Shown in pieces: positions 24,295 through 35,270 of a stretch of DNA of 64,000 nucleotides. Every line of letters starts with the position of its first letter. The stretch's first letter is position 1. The notes below the pieces were generated by a model. That model did no database searches. It saw only the letters and a list, made by a program, of their open reading frames with translations, and was not told the DNA's origin. The position numbers and the translations under genes were made by a program. Source of the DNA: Gigaspora rosea (lineage: Eukaryota; Glomeromycota; Glomeromycetes; Diversisporales; Gigasporaceae); contig QKWP01001250.1 in assembly GCA_003550325.1 (NCBI GenBank), forward strand, positions 59,119-123,118, in the 5' to 3' direction.

Positions 24295-24944
24295 ATGAAC
24301 AATAATAGTAGTTTTCTAGACAAACTAACAATATTAAGGTTAAAAAAGACTCAATTAGAACACTATAACCCATCACCAATTTGGAGCTTTAAAGAAAGTG
24401 AGTTCAATAAAGCAAACATTAAATACAATCTAAATGCAAAGGTATTGCAGTTAGCAAAAAAATTGAGCTTTGACATAGCACCTAAAGCATATATTAAGGA
24501 ATGGCTGATTGGAAGAACTAAAGGCAGTAGTACAAAAATTATAAAGGTTCTACAAAAAGTGAACTGGAAAGGCAGCTTAACCAGTTTGAGGAACTTACAA
24601 CTTTGGTATTTAGAACAATTAGTTGATCCAAAGAGAAGATTTTTGTTAACATAGCAACAAATTAAAAAGCTGAGAAGAAAGAACAAAGCGAAGAAAAGCT
24701 TACCAGTTTGCTAAAATTGAAAAGGTTGTAATAAAAAACAATGTATAAGCATTAGTTGAGCCAACTTTAACAAATAAAAAGAAATATAGCTAGTTTTTAC
24801 TAGAGCCTGAGATTAAAAAAATATTGCATAAACATGCAAGAAAGAAGTGAGTAGTATTTGAAAGTGATAAGAAGAATTTTTTAAAATTAGGCAGATTCAT
24901 TAAAAAAACAAAAAATCAAACAAAAGTTGGCTCTATAGTAATAC
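24295..24944 (+). pseudogene. LINE coding segment between reverse transcriptase and RNase H
   Basis: An open stretch (24295-24654; NNSSFLDKLTILRLKKTQLE, IAPKAYIKEWLIGRTKGSST) plus a further ~290 bases in shifted frames. Joining the sequence across the large insertion at 24945 with one copy of the 7-bp duplication restores reading (..GSIVI | LKGCQKKNF..), showing that the insertion landed in LINE coding sequence. Confidence 0.7.
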
Positions 24945-25073
24945 CTAGGGGTTAGTAAAATTACGGAAGGGGCCAACTTATTATAAACATAAATCTAATA
25001 AAAACGTTGCATAATTATTTGTATAACCATCATATAAATATAATAAAAATATTCACGATACTACAGTTAGACC

Positions 25074-25550
25074 TCCCTAAATGCACCCTTCCTAAATGCA
25101 GCACCCCCTTAAATGCATGATATAAGCCCGGGCCCATAGTGGGACTTATAGATAAATGCACATTCTTTATTCTGTAAGTGCACACCAATTGTCCGGCCCA
25201 CTTATAAAAACTCCCTCCATAAATGCATCCACGTGATTATTAGCCAATCAAATCTATTTTTTTTAGGCTACTAAAGCTATATTTATCATGTGATAAAGTC
25301 ACATTGTGATTTTATTAGTGTTCTCTAAGGGCAGTGTCATTAATCACCTGATTATTTTTTATCAGAGGCCTACCCTCCTCCCTCTTCCTCAATATATAAA
25401 TAGTCAGGTTCTTATATATAATTTCAACTTTTTTTACCCCCCTCCCCCCCTAAAAAATCACCTGATTTTTGTTACTCCCCTAATTGTAGCCCTCCCTAAA
25501 TGCACGTGCTAAAGCTGGTCCTGACGACGTGCATTTAGGGAGGTCTGACT
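25074..25550. mobile_element. 477 bp mariner-like MITE with TA duplication
   Basis: Ends CAGTTAGACCTCCCTAAATG and, reversed, CAGTCAGACCTCCCTAAATG, next to TA on both sides. Subterminal TCTGTAAGTGCACACC and CTAAATGCA motifs repeat inside. A smaller C-rich element (about 25330-25475) is nested within. It has no transposase. It lies about 130 bp inside the left end of the 14.7 kb element. Confidence 0.8.
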
Positions 25551-25555
25551 GTATA

Positions 25556-27927
25556 TCAAAGAACCTTTGGTTGTATTAATTGATCACTGATTCAATACAG
25601 GTTGTTGTTGTCTTCTATTTCTGCCACCTAGTAGGTTTGTATAGGAATTGAGTACATATTGGTGTTCGCAGAAACTAAATATCGCTCTTAAATAATAAAA
25701 GTTGTCAAATTCTGAATTTATTAACCTATATGCGTTCATTTTAAATATTTAGTACCATAAATTATTGCTATAAAAGACCTGGATCTCTTACAGTCTTATA
25801 TTCACCAATATTAAAACTTATATCAGACTCGGGTCTAGTACATGGTAAAGAATTTGTACTATTAGAAAGAAATTTTAAAAGTATGTAGATTTTTTATTTA
25901 TTGTGGGCAGCCTATATGTAAATATTTAGTAGATTTTGAGCAATAAATCGCGTAGCGCTACAACAGAATTTTATTTTTGCGAGGCAAGTCACTGACAACA
26001 ACCCAATCAAAGATACAGATACATTGAGTAAGTTTTCAACTAAGGCAATCATGCGTCGTAAGTAGAAATATTAATTGTTCAGTTCTGATTTCAGAAGTTG
26101 AGTCAGTATCAGACTTGAGTGTTTAATTATGTGAAGTTGTATAAAATCAAACGTCGATTAGATATGTTATAAATGTATAAATTTTTATATATTTTAGACC
26201 AAATCGAAAGTCACTCTTGCAATATCTTTAAATTTCATGTAATGTTAGTGAAGTTGAAGTAGAGTTGGCTTTAAACAATTGATTTTAACAGATTCGAAAA
26301 CCAACTAACCTGAGCTGTTTAGAATCTCTAGTTTTGTTTGAATATAAAAATGTATGATTATCATGTTTAAAAAATGACAGTAAAATAAGAAAAGTATACA
26401 AATGGGTGAAAATAACAGGTTAGGTAGTCAAATTATAGAAATAGGCATGCTTTAGAATATATAATTATAAATCTGATACTGTAACAAAAACCAATATAAT
26501 TTGAATCAAAAATCTCAAGAAAAAAGTGGCAGTGAATTTCCTAATCTATGTCATTTTGTATTTTTATTTAAAGTTGTAAACCTATTGCAATTTAAGTTTT
26601 GAGCAAATTGATTTACATAAATATAATTTGATCATAAATTTTTAGATAATTTCATGATTTAAACGTAATGTTCAAAGAACTATGCTAGATTCTTTGAATA
26701 TTCAAGTATCCATCCAGATAATTACCATTTCTTATTACTTGACATGCTATATGATAGTAAAAGAGGTTGCGTTATTCAACATCTTCTTGATTGTAGATGA
26801 TGTTGAGAATATCCCACAATCAGAACCCAACCAGTTAATTGAAATGTTTAAATGTTGGCTGTAGACTTTGAGGATAGTATATTAATTCCTACAACAATTA
26901 TTTTCATATAATATATTTTGTAAGCAATAATATATCTAATATTAATAGGTTAATTATTAGTTAATTATTAATTAGTATACCTCAGGCTTTATTTTCGTCA
27001 AACAGGAGGATTGTTTGTTAAAAGCGCTTTCAATTCAGAGTTCTTGACACATAAGCATATTTCATTTAACTCCTGTCACGTAAGTTTGAGTTTAATGCTT
27101 TAGTGATACCTATAAAAAGATATTCATTATTCATTAGCTTGAGTCTTTTCGTTACAATTTTATAAATGTCAACTTACCTTTTTTTTACTGACAGAATATG
27201 TACCAACGACAATCAGAAGTTTGTTATCTAGCAAGATAACAAATTCATGTTCAGCCTTTTTGATATTCATATTAACGGAAGATAAATTGGAATCTAACAT
27301 CTCTATAGATTCAGCTTTTTGTTATTTAAATCTGAATCTAATATCATCTGTAGTTTACCCTTCTGCTCTTTTGTGGTCTTGTGTGCTTTATAGTAAGTAG
27401 GCCACCATTTTTGACTTTAATCAGTTGTGGTTTATATACAGTTCTAATCCCACATTTTCTAATTTTCCTTTTAGTTTTAATTATAATACCTCGTCTTGGA
27501 ACATTATGGCCTTTACATTATTTTTAGATTAAAAGAAATAGAGCAAAAAGGAAGCGAGCATAAATAATAAAACTCAACTACAACAAGAACTCTTAAAAGT
27601 AAAACCAGGTATAAAACCCTGACCTTAAAAAAAATAAAATTGAGGAGGGTTCAGGTTCTCTTTCTAATTTTTTTGTCCCTTCTCACGGAATTCCATAGTA
27701 GAATTCAGGCATTAATTTTATAAACAAAATTTTAAATTTGTTGTATTGCAAGAGTAAGTAAGACAAGTCAGATCTATACTATATAGGTCTTGCAAAAATC
27801 AAATAATGTTAATAAAGGAAAATAGAACATAAAATTAGACTTTGTGACTTGTGAAATTCGTTATAACAAATGTCTAAATACTAAAAAATTCTGATCTTTA
27901 GTGTAACCCAAAATTCAAGCTAAATCT
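25556..27927. other. AT-rich interior of the large element, no clear gene
   Basis: No reading frame is supported with confidence. A plus-strand open stretch at 26682-26864 (MLDSLNIQVSIQ.., ..VDDVENIPQSEPNQLIEMFK) is coding-like in composition but short and unrecognised. Around 27190-27400 there are short direct repeats (ATCTAACATC, TCAGCTTTTTGTTAT). The rest is unique-looking AT-rich DNA. Confidence 0.45.
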
Positions 27928-28046
27928 TTAAGGTTCTTTATATTCATAATATAACTGCTCACGGAATAACTTGGGATGCAAGTTTATTATGTCAAAATAA
28001 TCTGTGCTACCACCAGGCTGAGCATGACATGAGGTCATGAAAAAAC
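27928..28046 (-). CDS. Possible terminal exon of an unrecognised gene
   Basis: On the minus strand a good acceptor (polypyrimidine tract, then TATTTTTCAG) precedes 38 uninterrupted codons. They read FFMTSCHAQPGGSTDYFDII, then NLHPKLFREQLYYEYKEP and a stop at 27928-27930. The composition is far from the surrounding AT-rich noise. No upstream exon was found with certainty, although 28095-28180 has weak coding signals. It may be the remnant of a cargo gene carried by the 14.7 kb element or a transposase-independent fragment. The family is not recognised. Confidence 0.35.
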
Positions 28047-28198
28047 CTGAAAAATATAAATTGTTTTTTTATTAAAAAAAATTAGTAATTATCTTTTTAT
28101 TAGATTCGGGTTAGACAAGACACCCAACCAGATTCCTGCTGTTAAAAACAAATGTGGATGTGTTCTATGTGGAGAATGAAAAAAATTTAATTATCGTA

Positions 28199-28358
28199 GA
28201 GCGCTGCATACAGTACCATGCGTAACAAATAATTTAGATCAATTTAGGTAAATTTTTTAAAATATTATTTATATGACTATACGATATAAGATTCATGTGA
28301 GTTTTAATTTTTAACTATTTAAAAAATTGTGTCACACCAGGTACTGTATGCAGCGCTC
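28199..28358. mobile_element. 160 bp MITE with 19 bp perfect TIRs
   Basis: GAGCGCTGCATACAGTACC at the left is matched exactly in reverse at the right end, flanked by TA on both sides (28197-28198, 28359-28360). The loop is AT-rich and non-coding. The TA duplication is compatible with the Tc1/mariner group, but the terminus differs from the CAGTCAGACC family. Confidence 0.8.
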
Positions 28359-28364
28359 TACAGT

Positions 28365-29185
28365 ATTTAGATCAATTTTGTCAGCTAACAATAAATTTGG
28401 GTCCTTATTTGTAATAATTTTCGAATATAGGGCCTCTATTGGTATTTGGGTCCTTATATGTCAATTTTGAGCCCTTATTTATAATTTCCCCTTTATTTTT
28501 ATTCGCACTTATTTATTTATTTTTTATATTATTATTATTATTATTATTTTTCGCTATTAATTGGTAATGGATAGTGGTTTTATAACACATGCTAATTGAG
28601 AATCAAAGAATAATGCGGAACATTATAAAAATAAGGGGTTTCAGAATTATAATTTGTAAATAAAATAAGAGAATGTTTTATTATCAAATAAGAGATGTAC
28701 AAATCAAATCTTATTTATTTTTTAATTAAAATTTGAATACACTTATTTATATAACCTTTATTATTATAAATTATCATTTTTTTATATTAATCAATATAGA
28801 GTTACTTTATTTGATTGATGCATTATAATATAAATATCTTATCCGGATATAACTGTTATACTTTTATTTGAATAGGATATAAACCAGTTATTAAATTATA
28901 TTAAAGGTTACAACCTTTCAGATAAAGAGTTATCTAGGTATGAGCACTACTTCAAAATAGGTAGGTTTAGATCTCCATTTCTTTTTTTAGTTTAGTTTAT
29001 TATCGTTATGGTTTTATCAATTAACACAGCCTTATTTTAAAAACAAGCACAGGATGCAGTTGCCTGTAAACCATACACACATCTGAAACCCCCATATATA
29101 CGATCTTTTTCTAGTATTCGATTTAAGTATTCGCAATATTTTTTTTAAAAAAAATTTTGACCACTATTTTAAAACCAATTAAAAA
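28365..29185. other. AT-rich DNA with a short GGGTCCTTAT repeat
   Basis: Positions 28400-28490 contain three spaced copies of TTGGGTCCTTAT or TGAGCCCTTAT, each followed by AT-rich sequence, then a TTA/ATT microsatellite (28500-28550). The remainder shows no gene. Confidence 0.5.
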
Positions 29186-29189
29186 AATA

Positions 29190-29890
29190 AATAAAATAAT
29201 TTTATTTTTTATTCGATTGTGTTAATTTGATTTAGGCATTCTCAAGCATCTAAATCTATTGATTAATGAATAACCGTAATGACGCTCAAGCATCACAATC
29301 AATGCTTGAGCATACACTTTTTCTTTTCATGATATTTGTTATGCCACCTAAAACGTCTAAAAAATCCAATAAAAAATTCTGTTCAACCAGACTGCTGAAT
29401 CTTCAGGTCGGCTTCTCCCTTTAATGATTTTATCAATATTAACATTTTGTTGCAATAGCCACAACTTATTGAATCATTAGCGAAAGTTGCTTTGCAGCAA
29501 CAAGAGGTAAAAAAAATTTATTTATTTTTTTTGCACATTAATAATATTAAATATATATATTAATATATATTTAATATTTAAAATTTTTTTTAGGCTATTT
29601 GTTTTAAAAGCTTCAAGCATTAAAAATAAAGTGGCTATTTTTTTAGACCAGTTAGATATTCGTTGTGAATTTTGTTGTGAATTCATTGTTTATGTTTGAT
29701 ATGTTAGAATTTAAAAGTAGTGCTTGAGTAATCTTTATCAATGGTAAATTTTTGGAGAAAAAAGGTGGTTTGTATCTTGTTGATTTGTTGATTGAATTGG
29801 TAACTCGATTGATTTATTTAATTTTTGACTAATTAAAAATTTACGCCTGATCCATTGAGTGAGGTGCTTGAGAACGGTCTTAATCTATGC
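29190..29890 (+). repeat. Decayed coding repeat (MPPKTSKKSN type)
   Basis: A block starting at GCTCAAGCATCA (about 29284) encodes an initiating MPPKTSKKSNKKFCSTRLLN. Further pieces follow (LIESLAKVALQQQE at about 29465-29507; FLEKKGGLYLVDLLIELVTR at about 29752-29815; DPLSEVLENGLNL at about 29850-29890). The same succession occurs at 55440-55870 (MPPK..; DPLSEVLENTLNFLRSAQET). It is therefore a dispersed protein-coding repeat, now broken, of unknown function. The second piece suggests a glutamine-rich coiled-coil region. Confidence 0.55.
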
Positions 29891-29919
29891 TGGGTCAGTC
29901 AAATGTTTATATTTCATAA

Positions 29920-30037
29920 ATTTAGGCCATGCAAAGGTTTTTTTTTTATTAAAAAAAAAAAAAACTGCCTCGCCAACTGGAATTTTGAACCACCAGGTTA
30001 TGTAAACCGAAAAATTAACTTTGCATGGCCTAATACT
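29920..30037. mobile_element. ~118 bp foldback MITE
   Basis: AGGCCATGCAAAGG at the left and CTTTGCATGGCCTA at the right are inverted repeats around a T-run/A-run hairpin and a CAACTGGAATTTTGAACCAC segment. It is the best copy of the family also found fragmented at 12910-13245. Confidence 0.65.
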
Positions 30038-30265
30038 GAACATCCACTCAATGTTTTATTTACTGCATGACCAAATCATCTGATAGAATTTATTTACTAA
30101 ATATTTATATGATAGGTTGACGCCCTTAAAAACAAACATACCATTATCTAAAAAAAGAATAATCAAGGCTATTAATTGCATATGTTCACAATTACACCAA
30201 ATATAACAAGCATTCTTTGAGCACCATGTGCATGAGGATTAAATAAATAAGTAAATAACTTTTTT

Positions 30266-31230
30266 TTCTAAAATTTTTAAAATCTACCCTTTTTCACATT
30301 AGATTGTTTTAGTGTTGATAGGTCAACCTTTCCAAGCTATTATTGAATATACTCAGTTATGCAAAAAATTTTGTTTTTATTATTGAAACAATAGGGCCTC
30401 TACTGGTATATTTGTGGTTCAACAGACATAGCGTTATTATTTTAATAACCCAATAATTAGTTAGGGTAGTTAGTCCAGTCCACAAAAATATGCAATCTAT
30501 CCTTTATAATATAGTCTTTTTAGGTGTAGTAATAGCCTTTTCGAGGCAGGCCTAGGATCCAATTATTACCTCTTTACAATTTGTTTTTCATTCTACTATA
30601 TAAAAACACTATTCTAGAGGGCATGATTGTCAGTTATAGTTGTCTTCATAGTGAGGAAAAGAAGACCCAATGAGCTTCCCAAGGTTTAGTCCACTGAGCT
30701 ACAAGATAAGAAATAGCTTTGAATGTATTCACCTTGAAATTTATATAAATCTTTTTTTTCTAAAATTTTAAAATCTACCCTTTTCCACTTAGATTGTTTT
30801 AGTGTTGATAGGTCGACCTTTCCAAGCTATTATTGAATATACTCAGTTATACAAAAAATTTCATTTTTATTATTGAAACAATAGGGCCTCTACTGGGTAT
30901 GTTTGTACTTTAACAGACACAGTGTTATTATTTTAATAACCAATAATTAGTTAGGGTGGTTAGTCCAGTCCACAAAAATATGCAATTTATCCTTTATAAT
31001 ATAGTCTTCTCAGGTGTAGTTATACTGTAGCCTTTTCGAGGCAGGGCTAGGATCCAACTATTACCTCCCTACAATTTGTTTTTTATTCTACTATATAATA
31101 ACACTATTCTAAAGAGTGTGATCATTAGTTATAATTGTCTTCATAGTGAGAAGAGGAAGCCCGATGAGCTTCTTTAGGTTTAGTCCACTGAGCTACAAGA
31201 TAAAAAATAGCTTTGAATGTATCCACCTTA
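30266..31230. repeat. ~480 bp tandem duplication containing a tRNA-like (SINE-like) box
   Basis: Two copies (from about 30266 and 30748) share the block order TTTTTTCTAAAATTTT, TTGATAGGTCRACCTTTCCA, CAATAGGGCCTCTACTGG, TTAGTCCAGTCCACAAAAAT, TTTTCGAGGCAGG and GATCCAA. On the minus strand each ends in TTGTAGCTCAGTGGACTAAA, which resembles the A box of a Pol III tRNA-type promoter. No clear B box sits at normal spacing, so a tRNA gene is not called. Confidence 0.6.
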
Positions 31231-31256
31231 AAATTTACATAAGTACATAACCTTTT

Positions 31257-32095
31257 GCTATATTATCATTTACGATCTAATTTGAAAATTTTATAATACA
31301 CAAATGAATTAGGTAAATAATATGTTTTATTTTCTTGTATTAGATTATATTGATCGACCACCCAGGTTACTTGTTATGAGTATACTGTTATGACTGGTTG
31401 GGAGAGCAATGTGCACGATCACACAGTTTAGCTCCAGTCGCAACTTGAATTAGTTTATTATTAAAGGACAGTTTCTTATTAATTCATATTCAAGAGATAA
31501 TTGAAGTTTGAGATTAACTTTATTAAGGAGAAATGAAGGTCCTTAAATACATTTTAATTTACTATAAACTACTGCACTTCTAATTTCTTTCACGATTTCT
31601 TGTACTCACAACGCTGCTTGCGGGCCGTGAGCAGTATTGCTTGAAAAGCCGCATACGTAATTTTACAAGCCATTGTGGCCAGGACGCTTGGAGTGCCAAC
31701 AATCAAGGGCCAACAATTACTAGTTTGGCCAACAACCCACATACAACAATAACCTGTCCCTCAGCACATTGCATACAAACAACAAATATTATCTCAAAGT
31801 CTCCACTACAACCAAATGCTTGTAATTTCAGATGGCTTGGGTTACTAGAGTCTTCTAGTGTTACCAATTCACATTTAAGTCACGGGTTAAAAATTTTAAC
31901 TGTGACAATACACAGTTATACAAAAAAAACTGTTGCTATATTATCATTTACTATCTAATCTGAAAATTTATTTTACACAGATAAATTAGGTAAATAATAT
32001 GTTTTATTTTCTTGCATTAGATTATATTGCATTGATAGATCGACCACCCAGATTACTTGTTATGAGTATACACAGTTATGCAAAAAATTGCTATA
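31257..32095. repeat. ~155 bp tandem duplication, first copy split by a solo LTR
   Basis: TTTGCTATATTATCATTTAC, TTAGGTAAATAATATGTTTT, ATCGACCACCCAGGTTACTT and GTTATGAGTATAC occur in order at 31257-31385, continue after the LTR with ACAGTTATAC, and recur uninterrupted at about 31933-32090. The second copy preserves the empty LTR target site. Confidence 0.75.
31386..31907. mobile_element. Solo LTR of an LTR retrotransposon
   Basis: A 522 bp insertion begins TGTTATGACTGG and ends ..AACTGTGACA, giving TG..CA termini. It is flanked by a 4-bp duplication ATAC (31382-31385, 31908-31911). The neighbouring duplicate at about 32066-32076 shows the unoccupied site. No internal region remains, so this is a solo LTR formed by LTR-LTR recombination. 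The family cannot be assigned from the LTR alone. Intact termini and a matching duplication suggest a fairly young insertion. Confidence 0.8.
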
Positions 32096-32299
32096 AATAG
32101 CAAAAACATTAAAAATCACTAAAATTACTTTACTGACACGGGTGGGATATGAAAACCAATTATATAAATTTATATGGGCTAATAATTAAATTTTGACAAA
32201 ATTTTTTAATAATTAATTTTTAAGACGAAATAATATAATTTTGATTTATATAGCAACCTCAGTATATCCATTTTTCGATCTGTTGACTTTTCATCAACT

Positions 32300-32420
32300 T
32301 GAAAATTTAAAGGTTGATCTAAACTATATTTATTCAAATAACTATATTTATTCGAATAATTATAATTATTTGAATAAAATAGTTATTCGAATAACTATAT
32401 TATTCGAGTAAAATATGATT
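32300..32420. repeat. Short tandem/inverted repeat of ATTCGAATAA
   Basis: About seven copies of TTATTCGAATAA or its variants (TATTTATTCGAATAACTATA) are packed here, forming dyads. It is non-coding. Confidence 0.7.
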
Positions 32421-32757
32421 TATTTAAAGATACATTGTAGTTGATAAGTATCGTTTACTTAATAATTATTAAATTAAATTGATCCTACTAATCACAATTC
32501 AGATTATTCCAATGTAGAACAGACAAAAAAAATGTAAAATCGATTCTCTAATATAATTCTAATTAATTATGAAATCAATTCTAAGCAATTCACGATTAAT
32601 GTCATGGTGATATATAACGATTCTTTAATCAATGCTATACATGAGAACGAAATTATTTTGGGTTCTAAAACCCGAAATTAAAATTTGAAGACGAAATTGT
32701 TTTTGACCTATTTTACTTGAAAACCGAAATTATTTGATACTTTTTTTGAATAGACGA

Positions 32758-32802
32758 AATTATAAGGAACATATCTATATAAATTTTATTTGCTCTTCCT
32801 TT
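32758..32802. repeat. 45 bp element also present, inverted, at the right end of the window
   Basis: AAATTATAAGGAACATATCT and the following 25 bases are identical to the reverse complement of 63956-64000. Upstream (32650-32757) is a series of spaced CGAAATTA motifs. It is probably the end of a dispersed repeat whose second copy runs off the window. Confidence 0.6.
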
Positions 32803-33030
32803 TAATAAATTGATTTACATAGTATTAGAGGATTAGTCCCAGCATATACTGCTGCAATCAAATAACTTCAATTTGAAGAAAAGATTAAATGCTATAGCAG
32901 TAAACACCTGAACTTCAGAGCTGCTCTGAAGTAATCTATCAAAGGGTCATTTATATGACAAAGATTTTATAATTTTTTTTTAAATAATATATAGAGTTTA
33001 CATACTAATTATAAGTAACATTTAATTATT

Positions 33031-33660
33031 TCAAGTAAAAAGTTGACCTTTCTTCTTTGTTTCTTCATTGAACTCTGTGCTATTATTTAGGTGGTTAAAA
33101 AGCAGATCTATAAGAGCTGATTTCTTTTTTTCCTTTATTTTTACTGGTTTATTTTGAAATGCTTGAATTAGAATTTTTAGATCAGATAATGTGAAAGCTT
33201 TCTCAAATGCACTTTTAGCTTCATTATTTTGGGCCCAAATCTTAAGCTGACCAAGTGCTAAATCAAGATTTTCTGGTAGCATCTCTTTTTTAAATGTAAC
33301 AAGTTTCGTTTTTGGTATAGCATCTTTCTTTGCATCATTTTTTAAATCTGTATTCATTGTTTTGACATTTTCTCATAAACTATATGAACCTTTTTCTGGA
33401 ATGTATTCTTTAAATTGTTGCCAAGGCCTTTGCCTACTTCGCATGTAAGTTTTGATCAAATATACTAATAGATAATCTTCAGCTTCTTTTGATAGTTGAA
33501 TACTATTGTATATAAATTCTGGAAGCAATTCTTTATTTTTACATTCAATATTATAATAAAACTCATATGCTATATGTAAAAGGTCATTAAACTGCTTCTT
33601 TAAAGGTTAGTTGTTTACAAGATTATTATCAATATAAATTAGAATATCTGGCCCATACTC
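33031..33660 (-). CDS. Transposase C-terminus with SAP-like motif
   Basis: Pieces read YGPDILIYIDNN, QFNDLLHIAYEFYYNIECKN, LLPEFIYNSIQLSKEAEDYL, LVYLIKTYMRSRQRPWQQFK and EYIPEKGSYSL. The open part (33031-33357) starts MNTDLKNDAKKDAIPKTK and contains LALGQLKIWAQNNEAKSAFE and KAFTLSDLKILIQAFQNKPV, then KEKKKSALIDLLFNHL. The last stretch has the helix-turn-helix pattern of a SAP DNA-binding motif (inference from pattern only). One stop lies between the two pieces. Confidence 0.55.
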
Positions 33661-33664
33661 TATA

Positions 33665-34310
33665 TGTTGTTGACCTATAAAAATTACACAAAAACGGGCA
33701 TAACTCTCGATCCAGTGATTAGAATTCGATGGAACAACCACCATTCGACTCAGCTCAATGAGACGGTTCGAATGAGCTATAGATCATCCCTGTACGACCA
33801 TTGGTTACCAAGATCGGAACCAATAGATGATCAAGTATCAGATCTACAATTTGATTGGCTAGGCGATCTACTGCGCGCCAAAACGCATATATGGCATTTA
33901 TAAAACATGTCATATTTATAGCATATATACTCTATATTTTATTTATAACACATATATCATTTATTTCATATATTACATTTATATCATTTATACTATATAT
34001 TTTATTAGTAGTAGATATAGCATTTATTGCACATGTAATAGATATAGTCCGTTACATTTGTGAAAAACAAAAATGTATAAAAGCGGCCGATGTGGACCCC
34101 AAGTTCAACATCGAGTCTTCATACTCTTTCACTAATAAAAACAACTATTAACTACACAAATTAAACAATTATTAGTATCCTCATATACTTCTAATTGTAG
34201 CCTCTTTCGTAATTGCAAATTGCCTTAAATCTTCTTTGTTAAGTTTTATTAAAAAACGCCTTCCGACTTAGATATATCACAGTAACAAAGTGAGGTTACA
34301 CAAAGTGTTC
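33665..34310. mobile_element. Insertion inside the transposase gene, LTR- or MITE-like
   Basis: This ~650 bp block separates ..YLESFIH..LFEKH and YGPDILIY.., which adjoin in the family. Its left third carries the inverted form of the shared dyad module (CGATCCAGTGATTAGAATTC, CTCAATGAGACGGTTCGAAT). The middle is an AT repeat of TTTATATCATTTATAC type. The right third has GTATAAAAGCGGCCGATGTG followed by AATAAA, i.e. a TATA box and poly(A) signal. It could be one composite or two stacked insertions; ends are unresolved. Confidence 0.4.
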
Positions 34311-34383
34311 ACTGTCTAAGATCGCTCTAGTTACCTAATATCTTTGAAGAAGTGGATATAGGATAACAATGTTTTTCAAATAG

Positions 34384-35169
34384 CTAATGAATAAACGACT
34401 CTAAATAATACATGAATTGAATAAAATCAGCCCCTGGAATAACTATAGTTGTTTTTGAATGGGTGTCACATATGTATTCTACTTGTTCCGAACTAAGAAC
34501 ATTTAAACACAATTTGATTTTTGCAAATTTTTCATGTGCTAATGTTAATTTATCACTTTTTGTTAATTTGTAGATTGTCCATTCAATGATATACTGAAAT
34601 TTTGATGTCTCAGCTAGTTCTAAGTTAATAATGTTTCTAGGTATAGTCCATGATTCTGTATGATTTATAAAAAGTTGATCATAGTATTGTTTGTTGTGCA
34701 CTTGTCTAAATGTGATTTTTATAATTTTTTCGAGTAACATATATGCAATCAATCGTTGGATTTCTACTTTAAAGTTATTTGGAACCAACAATTGAAAGTC
34801 ATTAAACCAGTCACTAGCACATTTGTAATTATTTAATCGACTTTCTAAATTTGTTGTCCATGTCATAAGCTGATTGGTGTTTTTTTTTTGTAAAACCGAA
34901 TCTAATGCCATTTGATGAATATTATTTGACCAAGTTAACAAAAGATCCTCTACACTATCCTTATATAATAGCCATTCAATTAATTGTAGTCTTTCAAGTT
35001 GTAAGCAATTTATAGTCTTATTTTCTATTCTAATATTTTCATTACTTGAAAATAATAGCAACTGTATTCGTCCCATTACTAGATCATCATTAAGAAGTTC
35101 TTGAAATATTTGATAGTTGAGAGTTGGAAGCATTTCGATTTGAGCTTTATGATTATTATATTCTTTCAA
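34384..35169 (-). CDS. Transposase C-terminal helical region, 261 open codons
   Basis: This is the longest intact frame of the window: MKEYNNHKAQIEMLPTLNYQ, ERLQLIEWLLYKDSVEDLLL, FQLLVPNNFKVEIQRLIAYM, ELAETSKFQYIIEWTIYKLT, ending IVIPGADFIQFMYYLESFIH. It is entirely helical in character and follows the catalytic region directly after a short intron (35170-35270). It is more open than the rest of the gene, possibly by chance of where mutations fell. Confidence 0.6.
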   Translation of the reverse strand: MKEYNNHKAQIEMLPTLNYQIFQELLNDDLVMGRIQLLLFSSNENIRIENKTINCLQLERLQLIEWLLYKDSVEDLLLTWSNNIHQMALDSVLQKKNTNQLMTWTTNLESRLNNYKCASDWFNDFQLLVPNNFKVEIQRLIAYMLLEKIIKITFRQVHNKQYYDQLFINHTESWTIPRNIINLELAETSKFQYIIEWTIYKLTKSDKLTLAHEKFAKIKLCLNVLSSEQVEYICDTHSKTTIVIPGADFIQFMYYLESFIH

Positions 35170-35270
35170 ATTCTGTTCATTATTTTGTTTATTTCGATAA
35201 TCTCTAAAAAGAAAGTTATTTTTAATATTTATTTAAAAAAAACTTAATACCAAATTTGTATAAACAAAAA

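Noticed and set aside
30688-30712. tRNA gene on the minus strand
   Set aside because: An A-box-like sequence only; no cloverleaf and no B box at normal distance.
31641-31958. Plus-strand ORF of 105 codons
   Set aside because: It lies almost wholly in the solo LTR and runs into the duplicated flank; no retroelement protein is encoded in an LTR of this kind.
33664-34151. Two plus-strand ORFs (79 and 98 codons)
   Set aside because: They arise from the dyad module and an AT repeat inside an insertion; the isoleucine/phenylalanine runs reflect TTTATA repetition.
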